A DNA stretch of 64,000 nucleotides from positions 1 to 64,000 of IMG/VR virus record IMGVR_UViG_3300030419_006795. The stretch is one strand, 5' to 3'. The DNA is from a virus. The notes below the pieces were generated by a model, which did no database searches, was not told the origin of the DNA, and was given only the letters and a program-made list of their open reading frames with translations. This document shows, piece after piece, positions 31,307 to 39,111 of this stretch. A program made the position numbers and the translations under genes. The first letter of the stretch is position 1, and each line of letters starts with the position of its first letter.

Positions 31307-32689
31307 CTATTTCCTCCTAAAGTTTGCGTATTTCTTCTTTAATAATTCTGATTGCTCTTTCGCACTCAATGGCGGAGCAGCAGTTATTTCAGTTTGATTG
31401 TTCGTAGATGTAATTACATTATTGTTCTCTGAAAGGACTTTAATTTTTACAACACTTGTGTCCATAAATATTGGATATGTGACACCGTCAGGCCCATTCC
31501 TATTTTTAGCAATAAAAATTCTTCCAGTATTTGCTCTTTTATCGTCAATAGTTCTCGATACAGAGAAAATAAAATCGGCAACAAAGCATTTATTAAACGC
31601 TTCTGAAATTGACTCCATTGTTATTACCTCGGCATTCAGGCCTGAGCGATTTGTTTGAGAGGCGGTCCAAACAGGGCATTGAAATTCACCAGCAATACAA
31701 CGTAGTTCTTCGTAAATTGTTTCCAGTTCGTTTCTCTTTTCTTTTTGAATTGAAACTGGCCGCAACAAGTCGCCGTAATCAACAATAATCATGCCGGGCT
31801 GAATGCCCCGCTTCATGAGTGACGATAGATGTGATTTTATAGTATTAGTGCTGGCGCTCTTGGTTGGGTATTCTTTGATAATCAACTGTCCTGATATGTC
31901 CTTGATGTTTTCAAAAATCTCATCTTTAAAATTGCTCAATTCGCCAAGAGGGTACCCAACTATGCAACTATCGTATCTTTTGGCGATTACAGAATCTTGC
32001 AATTCTAAAGTATAATGAATCACAGTCTTACCTTGAAGCACCGCTTGAGCGCCAAGGTGTACAAGAACCATGCTTTTGCCGGCGCCTGTAGGGGCTATGA
32101 CTACGCCCAATTCATTCTTCCCTAGGCCACCCCCACAGATGGAATCAATCTCGTCCCAGCCAGTTGTAACGGGGTTTCTGAACTTGGGTTTGAATCTCTC
32201 CTCAAAATCGACAAGATAATCATATCCAAAATTAGTATCAGAACCCAAAATTAGGGCTTCATTGATTACTTTCGATATCTCATCAAAAGACGACTTTTTA
32301 AGCAAATTAACGGAACGTAGCATTGCCTCCTTTAATTTTTGCTTTCGGCAAAAATCCAGAGCGGTATCTTTGATGTATTCCGAATCATGTAAGCCGCTCT
32401 CTTGAATCTTAGCAAAGTACTCGATCGCCTGTTGTCTTGTAACCTCGTTTTCACTTTCCAATTCCGTCTGTAGGATTGTTTCAATGGTATCCGCGACGGG
32501 ATGAAGATTGTACTTTGCACGATACGTAAACAACTTGCTGACGAATACCCGAAGATACTCCAATTCAAGGAAATTGATATCCAAAACTTCCATGATTTGA
32601 TCTGCGAACGGTCGATCTTCGAATATAAGTTGACATAGCCCCTCCTGAAAGGAAGTGCCGAATTTTGAGAAGCTGGCTTGCTCTTTCAT
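31307..32689 (-). CDS. Replicative DNA helicase (DnaB/gp41 type)
   Basis: The 460-residue protein has a helical N-terminal half and a RecA-like C-terminal half with Walker A APTGAGKS (189-196), HYTLELQDSVIAKR, Walker B in GMIIVDYGDLL (about 290) and WTASQTNRSG. This is the DnaB/gp41 order. It unwinds duplex DNA at the fork. No primase is seen in this window. It is the first gene after the promoter at 32711-32740 and overlaps the RNR leader. Confidence 0.9.
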   Translation of the reverse strand: MKEQASFSKFGTSFQEGLCQLIFEDRPFADQIMEVLDINFLELEYLRVFVSKLFTYRAKYNLHPVADTIETILQTELESENEVTRQQAIEYFAKIQESGLHDSEYIKDTALDFCRKQKLKEAMLRSVNLLKKSSFDEISKVINEALILGSDTNFGYDYLVDFEERFKPKFRNPVTTGWDEIDSICGGGLGKNELGVVIAPTGAGKSMVLVHLGAQAVLQGKTVIHYTLELQDSVIAKRYDSCIVGYPLGELSNFKDEIFENIKDISGQLIIKEYPTKSASTNTIKSHLSSLMKRGIQPGMIIVDYGDLLRPVSIQKEKRNELETIYEELRCIAGEFQCPVWTASQTNRSGLNAEVITMESISEAFNKCFVADFIFSVSRTIDDKRANTGRIFIAKNRNGPDGVTYPIFMDTSVVKIKVLSENNNVITSTNNQTEITAAPPLSAKEQSELLKKKYANFRRK

Positions 32690-32710
32690 GTGCCCTCACT
32701 TTGAATTATA

Positions 32711-32740
32711 TTATATAACACTAATTGCTTGATTGTCAAT
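32711..32740 (-). promoter_or_regulatory. Sigma70-like promoter for helicase/RNR operon
   Basis: TTGACA (32740-32735) and TATAAT (32716-32711) are separated by 18 bases on the minus strand; TATATA with a 16-base spacing overlaps. The site stands about 20 bases before the helicase ATG (32689). Confidence 0.72.
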
Positions 32741-32752
32741 AATGCAACACGA

Positions 32753-33724
32753 TTAACTAGTTGATTTCTTCCTATCAGCGACAAAGGAATTCATCTTAAT
32801 TTTTAGCTCAGACCAGTCCCATTCTCCAAATCCATCTTCTATCATCATGCGCATAAATTCTATCTTATTGAATTCACACTCAAATTCACGAACTGCGTAT
32901 TTTATTTTATTTTTTGATTGGTAAGATAACTGCGGTGAATAAAGTTGCATCATTTTATAATTGTGATCCACTACCTGTTGATTTTCGGCTATACTTTGAT
33001 AGAATTTTAACTTGCTTTCGGCGCTCTCACAATATTCAACAACATCATCCGATGTGTAGGTTTTCCCTTCTGACAAAAACGGTAAACGCTTTTTAATCCC
33101 AGACATGCCCACACCCTTAATGCCGGGGAGATTATCCGAAGCATCACCAGCAATTGCTCGGGCTAATGCCATGTTCGTGGGATGGATGCCGTAATCTTCA
33201 ATAATTTTATTTTTATTGTAAACCTCTTTTTTAACCGGTCGATATAAAACAGTCTTATCGTCGCACAATTGCAAAAAATCCCGATCATTGGATACAATGA
33301 CCTTTTGCCAATCTGCATAGTCGGGCATTTGCGTGACATAAGAAATAATGTCATCGGCCTCCGTTTCTGGTATCAAAACCTGAATCATGGGAAGACAATT
33401 AAGATATTCAAACAAGCGGGTTTGTTGCCAGATTTTATTTTCCAACTCCTCCGCTTCAGTAAGATTACGCACAGATCTATTAAGGCGTATCGGTTTCCGA
33501 CCCTCTTTGTAGTTCTTGTCCATTGTCTTGCGTTTTTTAGAGCCGTTAGGCCCATCCCATGCAATAAAAACACTGTCTGGCTTAATTTCTCTGATAAGCT
33601 TTTGGATGATTTTTAAGAAACCCTTAACACCTCCAATTGGTTGCCCATTTGTAGATAAACTAGGATCAACGATATAGGCTCTCAGGTAAGCATTTAGGCC
33701 ATCGATAATTAAAAGTCTTTTCAT
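32753..33724 (-). CDS. 5'-3' exonuclease (FEN / PolA N-terminal type)
   Basis: The 323-residue protein begins MKRLLIIDGLNAYLRAYIVD and has FIAWDGPNGSKKRKTMDKNYKEGRKP-type arch residues. The acidic cluster ETEADDIIS, SNDRDFLQLCDD and the helix-hairpin-helix GDASDNLPGIKGVG follow. All metal-binding acids of the PolA 5' nuclease domain appear present. In bacteria this domain is fused to PolA; here it is separate from the family A polymerase at 37.9-39.1 kb. It would remove RNA primers. It overlaps the VOC protein gene as ATGA. Confidence 0.9.
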   Translation of the reverse strand: MKRLLIIDGLNAYLRAYIVDPSLSTNGQPIGGVKGFLKIIQKLIREIKPDSVFIAWDGPNGSKKRKTMDKNYKEGRKPIRLNRSVRNLTEAEELENKIWQQTRLFEYLNCLPMIQVLIPETEADDIISYVTQMPDYADWQKVIVSNDRDFLQLCDDKTVLYRPVKKEVYNKNKIIEDYGIHPTNMALARAIAGDASDNLPGIKGVGMSGIKKRLPFLSEGKTYTSDDVVEYCESAESKLKFYQSIAENQQVVDHNYKMMQLYSPQLSYQSKNKIKYAVREFECEFNKIEFMRMMIEDGFGEWDWSELKIKMNSFVADRKKSTS

Positions 33725-34023
33725 TTTTCATTTCCGTATTGGATCAGTTCGTAAATATTTTTCCACGGATCACTTTTGTAAACAGAAGTGGTGCCGTCTC
33801 TATGTTTCTTGGTTTTTTCATTAAGGTCGAATTCTTCAACCTCAAATGCAATATGGGCAGGGTGCTGTGTTTTGGTTACAAACGCTAGCTTGATGTTCTC
33901 AAATTGAACCACGGCCCATGTCTCATCAGAATACAGGAGGCTTGCGCCAAATTGGTCACAATACCATTCGGCCGACTTTTGTGGCTCAGGCGTTGTCAGA
34001 GCAATGTGATCGATCTTATTCAT
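33721..34023 (-). CDS. VOC-superfamily (glyoxalase-like) protein
   Basis: The 100-residue protein starts MNKIDHIALTTPEPQKSAEW and has WAVVQFENIKLAFVTKTQH, AHIAFEVEEFD and DPWKNIYELIQY. These are the beta-alpha-beta-beta-beta halves of the vicinal oxygen chelate fold. It has about half the usual tandem length, so it would work as a dimer. The substrate is unknown. It is translationally coupled on both sides (exonuclease and UvsE). Confidence 0.75.
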   Translation of the reverse strand: MNKIDHIALTTPEPQKSAEWYCDQFGASLLYSDETWAVVQFENIKLAFVTKTQHPAHIAFEVEEFDLNEKTKKHRDGTTSVYKSDPWKNIYELIQYGNEK

Positions 34024-34949
34024 GCGGCCTTCTCTAATGAAAGCTTGCGATATTCTAGCAATGCAAGTTCTTTGTGCTTGGCCTCGATCATAACATCGAG
34101 ATCGTGGCCATAGTCGTCAAAAGGATTGCGAATCATGTCTGAGTGTGCTTGTGGTTTGATCTTGGGATTGTTGTGCTCGACGGAGCGGGACTCAGCATAG
34201 TGCACGACGGGCTTGATGTCGCCCCACGTAGAAAGGGCTAGCTCAAGCGCCTCTTGCTCAGACTGGCCGCCGGGATGCAGCATGTGATGATGATAGTCGA
34301 ACACGATAGGTATGCCAATGCGCTTGTACACGCCGTCATATAATTCCTGTGTGGAGTAAAGTGACGGCTTGTCATCGTTTTCGACGGTGAGGCGGGTACG
34401 AACATTTTCCGGTAGGCGCTCAAAATTTCGACAAAAATTGTCGAGAGCAAAAGGCTTGTCACCGTAGGCTGCACCGACGTGAATATTGAGCTTGGCATAC
34501 GGCGTGCGTGGCAAACCGATAAGGTCAAACAAATCGCCATGCACAGTCAAATCAGTCTTGGTGAGCTGAAATACTCGCTCCTTGGGCGAGGCTAATTTAT
34601 TGAACGGGCCGGGGTGTGATGTAAGGCGCATGTTATGTTGGCGCGCAAAATTACCAGCGGATAGGGCCGCGGCATGGATAGCGCCAAAGTTGGGCATGTC
34701 CTGTAAATTGTACTCGCTAGCCCACGGAATGATGTCTGACGACAATCGGTAAAAGTAAATATCGTTAGCAAGATTCCATTCAAGGATCTTGCGTAAATCG
34801 CGCAAATTCTGCAGAGCTAGCTCTGAAGCATATTCGACACCTTTTTCTTGAAAGGTGCGCTTGATCATAGTGCGATTGGTTGTGATGCGCTGGGACTTGG
34901 GACGATTTGAAAATCCCATATTAATACATGCGTAGCCATAGTTTCTCAT
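34020..34949 (-). CDS. uvsE: UV damage endonuclease UvsE/UvdE
   Basis: The 309-residue TIM-barrel protein begins MRNYGYACINMGFSNRPKSQ and has DIYFYRLSSDIIPWASEY, LTSHPGPFNKLASP, LNIHVGAAYGDK, LTVENDDKPSLYS, VFDYHHHMLHPGG and PVVHYAESRS. These are the His/Glu/Asp metal ligands of UvdE. It nicks DNA 5' to UV photoproducts, a useful function for phage in sunlit water. GGAGG is 9 bases upstream and the promoter at 34980-35008 is just before it. Confidence 0.93.
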   Translation of the reverse strand: MRNYGYACINMGFSNRPKSQRITTNRTMIKRTFQEKGVEYASELALQNLRDLRKILEWNLANDIYFYRLSSDIIPWASEYNLQDMPNFGAIHAAALSAGNFARQHNMRLTSHPGPFNKLASPKERVFQLTKTDLTVHGDLFDLIGLPRTPYAKLNIHVGAAYGDKPFALDNFCRNFERLPENVRTRLTVENDDKPSLYSTQELYDGVYKRIGIPIVFDYHHHMLHPGGQSEQEALELALSTWGDIKPVVHYAESRSVEHNNPKIKPQAHSDMIRNPFDDYGHDLDVMIEAKHKELALLEYRKLSLEKAA

Positions 34950-34962
34950 AAACGAATACCTC

Positions 34963-35008
34963 CCTCAAGGTTATATACTATTATAACTCTGGGGGAGGCA
35001 AAAGTCAA
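34963..35008 (-). promoter_or_regulatory. Sigma70-like promoter for uvsE operon flanked by an inverted repeat
   Basis: TTGACT (35008-35003), 17 bases and TATAAT (34985-34980) precede uvsE. CCTCCC in the spacer and GGGAGG in the leader (plus strand cctccctcaagg near 34960-34970 and ctctgggggagg near 34987-34998) can pair. A transcript does not contain both arms, so this would be a DNA operator rather than an attenuator, or a coincidence with the SD. Confidence 0.65.
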
Positions 35009-36150
35009 GCACTTTGTGTTGTTTGATCTGCAGATTCATCCTCGTAAAAATCTGATGCTTTTCCTTCTCGCAGTTCGAATTTAAGAACCACCTCTTCGTC
35101 CATTATGCTCAACACCCTCTCTCTGAAATTTTCATCATTCATAATAATATCAGCCCATCGAGATGGTTGAAACTTCTTTGTGGTGTTGTTGCCCATATCA
35201 AGCGTGTACCATGCGCCGGACGAAGTCAGGTGCTTGGATCCCTTAATTGCGTTAAACCAACTTTCTTCATCAAGAATTCTAACGCTGTCAGACCACATGA
35301 TTCTAAAGTTACAGTTGCGGCCGGCAGTACCAAACCTCGACTTTTCGATCTTGGCCTTAACTTCGGAGCCAATGCGAAACCCATTCTCATCCTCAATGTA
35401 TGATGACTTTGCTTTTCGTCCAGTCAACCAAATTCGCAAAGAATAAGCATAGTGCATCGCTTTTCCGCCGGGCGTCATATATGGAGTTGTCATTGCCTCA
35501 ATACGTGCCATTGGGCCTTGCGGAATATTCGTCTTTAATTGGTTTAGTACCAAAAAAGTCGACTGAGTGTCCGCGATTGGCACTGTGAGTTTTGACATGC
35601 CCTTGGCAAGGATTCTTGCCTTTACTGCCATGGAAGATTGTGGATTAAAATCACCCTCAACATCAGAAACACTTGGGGTCAAAGCCAGTGAATCCCAGAT
35701 GAATAGCATCTGATTTTCATTATTTCCTAGTAGATCCTCAATCGTTTCAAGTACAAACTCAACAGAAACAGCCTGAACATACAGCAAGCTATTTAAATCA
35801 CAACCAGCACGCTCAAGGAACGCCGGGTCGATTGCCGACTCAGAATCAAAATAGATAACGTCAATCCCCATTTTTTGAGCATTCGCAGCAATCTGCGCGG
35901 CCATATATGACTTGCCGGTCGCTTCAAGGCCGGCAATTTCCGAAACCTTGCCTACTGGAATACCCGCACGTTTGCCGCGGCAAATAATTGAATCAAGCCA
36001 CCGAGAGCCGGTGGGGATCCATTGTTTAACTGACGTTGGGTTCTCATCAGTTAAATCATGTGCTACATTTTGGCCGGCCTTCTTGTTGATGAGCTTGCGC
36101 ATATCAGACATAGAAAGCTTTCCGGCCTTTACTTTTTTAGCTCTTGCCAT
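35005..36150 (-). CDS. uvsX: RecA/UvsX recombinase
   Basis: From ATG 36150 (GAGG 5 bases upstream) the 381-residue protein shows GSRWLDSIICRGKRAGIPVG, Walker A GLEATGKS (74-81), IYFDSESAIDP, Walker B MLFIWDSL (148-155) and a loop region TTPYMTPGGKAMHY. Its length and motifs fit UvsX-type recombinases. It ends with an acidic tail. It drives homologous recombination and replication restart. The SSB gene is next upstream, the usual functional partner. Confidence 0.93.
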   Translation of the reverse strand: MARAKKVKAGKLSMSDMRKLINKKAGQNVAHDLTDENPTSVKQWIPTGSRWLDSIICRGKRAGIPVGKVSEIAGLEATGKSYMAAQIAANAQKMGIDVIYFDSESAIDPAFLERAGCDLNSLLYVQAVSVEFVLETIEDLLGNNENQMLFIWDSLALTPSVSDVEGDFNPQSSMAVKARILAKGMSKLTVPIADTQSTFLVLNQLKTNIPQGPMARIEAMTTPYMTPGGKAMHYAYSLRIWLTGRKAKSSYIEDENGFRIGSEVKAKIEKSRFGTAGRNCNFRIMWSDSVRILDEESWFNAIKGSKHLTSSGAWYTLDMGNNTTKKFQPSRWADIIMNDENFRERVLSIMDEEVVLKFELREGKASDFYEDESADQTTQSA

Positions 36151-36216
36151 AAAATCCTCTAATTGGTATAAAAAATGAGGCACCTGTTCCCCGTGCCTCC
36201 CTGCGGGACTAGCACA

Positions 36217-36981
36217 TTAGCCAGCCAGTAGCTCGTCAAAAGCAGCGTCCACACTATTTGTTTCTTTTTCGTACTTGTGGGTCTCGCTTGATCGCTGCTC
36301 TGCACTGGCGTCTCCTGACAAATATTCGTCAAGGATTTGGTCGATCTCCTCCGGAGTCGAGCGTTTGAATAGTGCCATAATATCAGGCACACTATCCAAG
36401 AGGGCAGGGATTCGCTCCTGATCCTCCAGAAGTGGCGACGTTGAACGTCGCATCTTCATGCTAGTTTGAGGGTATGCGCCGGGGCGCGTTGGCTTGGTAT
36501 ATGTCACTGCGATGTCCGTGCCCTCATCGGCATCTGTGATATCTCCGTACTCGGGATCCAATACATATCCCAGCAAAAGCTCATAAGCCTTCTTGCCGTA
36601 GCCGTAAACCTTGACACCCGCATCCTCGTCATCGCGAGAAATTACCGGTGAAAAGTATCGGGCCCGAACAAACAAGGACTTGGCCAGCTTCTTGCTTTCT
36701 TCATCATTGTTGTCGACGCCTTCACGCCACACTGAAGAAGCAAAGTCGCAAATTGGGCAACGATCGCCGAAATTGCGTTTTGGGCACATAATGCCGCCCT
36801 TATAGTTGGGCACATTATAGTGAAAGTGAACCTCCTTGAAGGGGTCCCCATCGTCTGTTGGTACGATTCGGATGATAGACTCGCCCTCTGGTGGGCGCCA
36901 GAATACATCCGACTTGTTGTTTTCGTTTTCGCCCCGAAGGGTTGAGAGCTTTTCTCTCATTAGTTCCATGTTGATTGACAT
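36217..36981 (-). CDS. Single-stranded DNA-binding protein (gp32-like)
   Basis: The 254-residue protein starts with a basic helical segment (LREKLSTLRGENENNKSDVF) and WRPPEGESIIRIVPTDDG. It carries the gp32-type zinc-ligand pattern: His52 or His54, Cys66, Cys75 and Cys78 in HFHYN...MCPKRNFGDRCPICD. The C-terminal 60 residues are acidic, as needed for contacts with recombinase and polymerase. GGAG is 8 bases upstream of the ATG. Together with UvsX, helicase and polymerases it forms the replication set. Confidence 0.88.
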   Translation of the reverse strand: MSINMELMREKLSTLRGENENNKSDVFWRPPEGESIIRIVPTDDGDPFKEVHFHYNVPNYKGGIMCPKRNFGDRCPICDFASSVWREGVDNNDEESKKLAKSLFVRARYFSPVISRDDEDAGVKVYGYGKKAYELLLGYVLDPEYGDITDADEGTDIAVTYTKPTRPGAYPQTSMKMRRSTSPLLEDQERIPALLDSVPDIMALFKRSTPEEIDQILDEYLSGDASAEQRSSETHKYEKETNSVDAAFDELLAG

Positions 36982-37024
36982 TTAATTTTCTCCTTTTGTC
37001 ATTTTGTGCTATTGCACGTATAGT

Positions 37025-37085
37025 ATATCGAGCAAATGTTCCCGATATCTAAAGCTATTATAACCACTATTTGTGGTAATGTAAA
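37025..37085 (-). promoter_or_regulatory. Sigma70-like promoter with two palindromes (SSB/UvsX operon)
   Basis: TTTACA (37085-37080), 17 bases and TATAAT (37062-37057) head the SSB-UvsX operon. The spacer contains ACCAC-TATTT-GTGGT (37063-37077). A second inverted repeat, atatcg (37025-37030) and cgatat (37043-37048), lies just downstream of the -10 box around the expected transcription start. Two operators at one promoter suggest control by more than one protein. Confidence 0.7.
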
Positions 37086-37093
37086 GTGTTATT

Positions 37094-37930
37094 TTATGTT
37101 TGAATAAAGTGTGTTGAATGTTCACAATAAGCTAAGTCGTAATCATACTTAGTTGGATAAATTGCGTATGAAACATCAATTTCGCCATCTTCTGATTTGT
37201 TGCTTATATTGGTCAAGATTTTAGTATACAGCCCTTCGTCACTTTCTAGTGTTTCTTCATTTATACCTATATAATATCTCTTTTCCCTAACGTTGTCAAG
37301 CTCAAAAAACAACTTTTCTTCAAAATCTTTCATTGCAACAATGCCAAAGGTTCGGATCCTAGATATGCTTTGTGATTCATGAAGTTTGCCCAGCATTGGC
37401 TTTGAAAATCTAAAAACATTCATCATGTGAATCGAAGAAACAATTGTACTATTGATGCTGTCCCAATAGTTTTTTATTGGAATTGAGCCAAGAATGCTTT
37501 CAAAATTGTAATTATTGATTACATTTAATGAAACAAACAGCCCCGAACGTGTATACTCCTGTAATATATTAAATATGGCGCGGTTCTGGAGTTTCTTTTT
37601 GGCTGTTAACAGCTTGACTTCGGGATGTAAAAAGAAGACGCTGATTTTGTGATCTTTTACTTGCTCTAAAAGGGCCAGCGTTGCGTTTGCCAGCAAAGAG
37701 TCACCAGCAATTATAAAATATATATCATTATCAACTTCACTAAAAAATTGTTTTAAATCTGGTGTGTTTTCTTCGATAAATTCGGGCTCCATATTATCTG
37801 GTCGCCATTGATATTCGTTTTTGCTTTCTCCCTTGACGTCGCCAACTTTATAAATATTATACTGCGGGTAGCCTGCGAACTTTTCCGCTACGTTAATTCC
37901 GGCGGTACCAACTCCAATCACACTGATCAT
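37094..37930 (-). CDS. Divergent FtsZ/tubulin-fold-like protein
   Basis: The 278-residue protein starts MISVIGVGTAGINVAEKFAG, the glycine-rich first loop of FtsZ (VIGVGGxGxN). At 71-91 YFIIAGDSLLANATLALLEQ occupies the place of the tubulin signature (AGMGGGTGTGAAP) with its glycines lost. Then ISVFFLHPEVKLLTAKKKLQ and NILQEYTRSGLFVSLNVINN follow the FtsZ order of strand, 'NEG..R' helix and IPN strand. The C-terminal 80 residues could be the second domain. GTP hydrolysis is doubtful. It is ATGA-coupled to the family A polymerase gene. Another Rossmann protein is the alternative reading. Confidence 0.5.
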   Translation of the reverse strand: MISVIGVGTAGINVAEKFAGYPQYNIYKVGDVKGESKNEYQWRPDNMEPEFIEENTPDLKQFFSEVDNDIYFIIAGDSLLANATLALLEQVKDHKISVFFLHPEVKLLTAKKKLQNRAIFNILQEYTRSGLFVSLNVINNYNFESILGSIPIKNYWDSINSTIVSSIHMMNVFRFSKPMLGKLHESQSISRIRTFGIVAMKDFEEKLFFELDNVREKRYYIGINEETLESDEGLYTKILTNISNKSEDGEIDVSYAIYPTKYDYDLAYCEHSTHFIQT

Positions 37931-39111
37931 AGGTTTAGTTTCCTTAAATCACCGAAGTTTTTGCCAGCCTTAACAGTTGTCGAAAACTTGTCCAATTTGT
38001 TATTGGAGAACAGTTCGACTAACTCTGGTATGTGGCCTTTATCCTCATTTGCCATATCAATCACAATCTCATCATGCACGGAAAATGCAATTTTTGATTT
38101 TTTATCTTTCAAAAAATTATGAATCACATTCATGCGATCGGATATAGTGTCGGCACACGTACTTTGCAGGCAATAATTTAATGCCTTCTCTTTGTTGACT
38201 TTGATCCGCCTGCCATAGACGGTTTGAAGCTCCCCGTCGCTCCAGTACTTCTCAATAATTTTATCACGATCGTAGAATTCAGAACTTACATCATCAGACT
38301 TGGGGTTATAGAGCCATGCAAAAAATCTCTTTTTAGCTTCATCGCGATCGAGTGTTTTATCAAATATATTTTTTGCATTCCATTCATGGATGTCGTGCTC
38401 TGGCTGTTGTTCCCCCAAAAGGGACAGCAGCGTTCTGACTTCGGCTCCATTGTAATCCAAAGCCAGTAGCCAATCATTTTGTGGCTTAATTACCCCCCTC
38501 AAGGCTTTCGGCATTGTCAATATTGGAAAAGAATCTGGGGTGTTAGTAAACCGGCCTGTTTTTGTTCCGAATATGTTGTATGAGCAGCGTTTTTCGTATT
38601 TTTTCAAATTATGAAGATAGCCCTTCATAGCATGCGAGAGGCTAGCCTTTTGAATAGAATTATAATCGATGTTTAGTTGCTGGTGTTTTATGTCGTATAC
38701 TGTTTTGTATGTTTCGCTCAAGAAATCGTAGTTGTCGGGTTTATCATAATTTTCAAAAACATGCTTTGTGATGTTGTTTCGAACATTAAAGAATTCCTTC
38801 AAAAACCCATGAGGTACCAAATCATACAAACAATTGTCATATAATGAAACTTTAGCTATTTGAAAGGTTTTCAAATATGCCTCAAACTTCTTTTTCACGC
38901 GCTTCCAATCGCCCAGCAGGTGCTCGGGGCATACTTCGGCCAATTGTTGACCGTTTGCATAAATATATGCATATTCAACATCCATATTGTCCAGATAAGC
39001 TGCGTATTTCCACGTTTTGGTTAAATTCTCCGGTAGCTTATTGAATATAAGCTCCCCACCAGAATAGACACCAACACAGCTTTTGTTGTCATCAATAGCT
39101 TGAAATATCAC
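37927..39111 (-). CDS. polA: Family A DNA polymerase (polymerase domain only)
   Basis: From GTG 39111 (AGGGG 5 bases upstream) the 394-residue protein has all family A motifs in compact form: GTKTGRFTNTPDSFPILTMP, motif A LALDYNGAEVR (Asp219), motif B RDEAKKRFFAWLY (Arg256, Lys260, Phe264, Tyr268) and motif C SVHDEIVID (His346-Asp347-Glu348). The two glycines usual after Phe and Tyr in motif B are Ala and Asn. There is no 3'-5' exonuclease domain, and the N-terminal 140 residues are unlike Klenow. The 5' exonuclease is a separate gene at 32753-33724. It may process primers or be a second replicase beside DnaE. Confidence 0.88.
   Translation of the reverse strand: MIFQAIDDNKSCVGVYSGGELIFNKLPENLTKTWKYAAYLDNMDVEYAYIYANGQQLAEVCPEHLLGDWKRVKKKFEAYLKTFQIAKVSLYDNCLYDLVPHGFLKEFFNVRNNITKHVFENYDKPDNYDFLSETYKTVYDIKHQQLNIDYNSIQKASLSHAMKGYLHNLKKYEKRCSYNIFGTKTGRFTNTPDSFPILTMPKALRGVIKPQNDWLLALDYNGAEVRTLLSLLGEQQPEHDIHEWNAKNIFDKTLDRDEAKKRFFAWLYNPKSDDVSSEFYDRDKIIEKYWSDGELQTVYGRRIKVNKEKALNYCLQSTCADTISDRMNVIHNFLKDKKSKIAFSVHDEIVIDMANEDKGHIPELVELFSNNKLDKFSTTVKAGKNFGDLRKLNL

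Noticed and set aside
30782-31342. 186-codon plus-strand open frame
   Set aside because: It is antisense to the class II RNR gene, has no SD and no plausible protein features; codon shadow.
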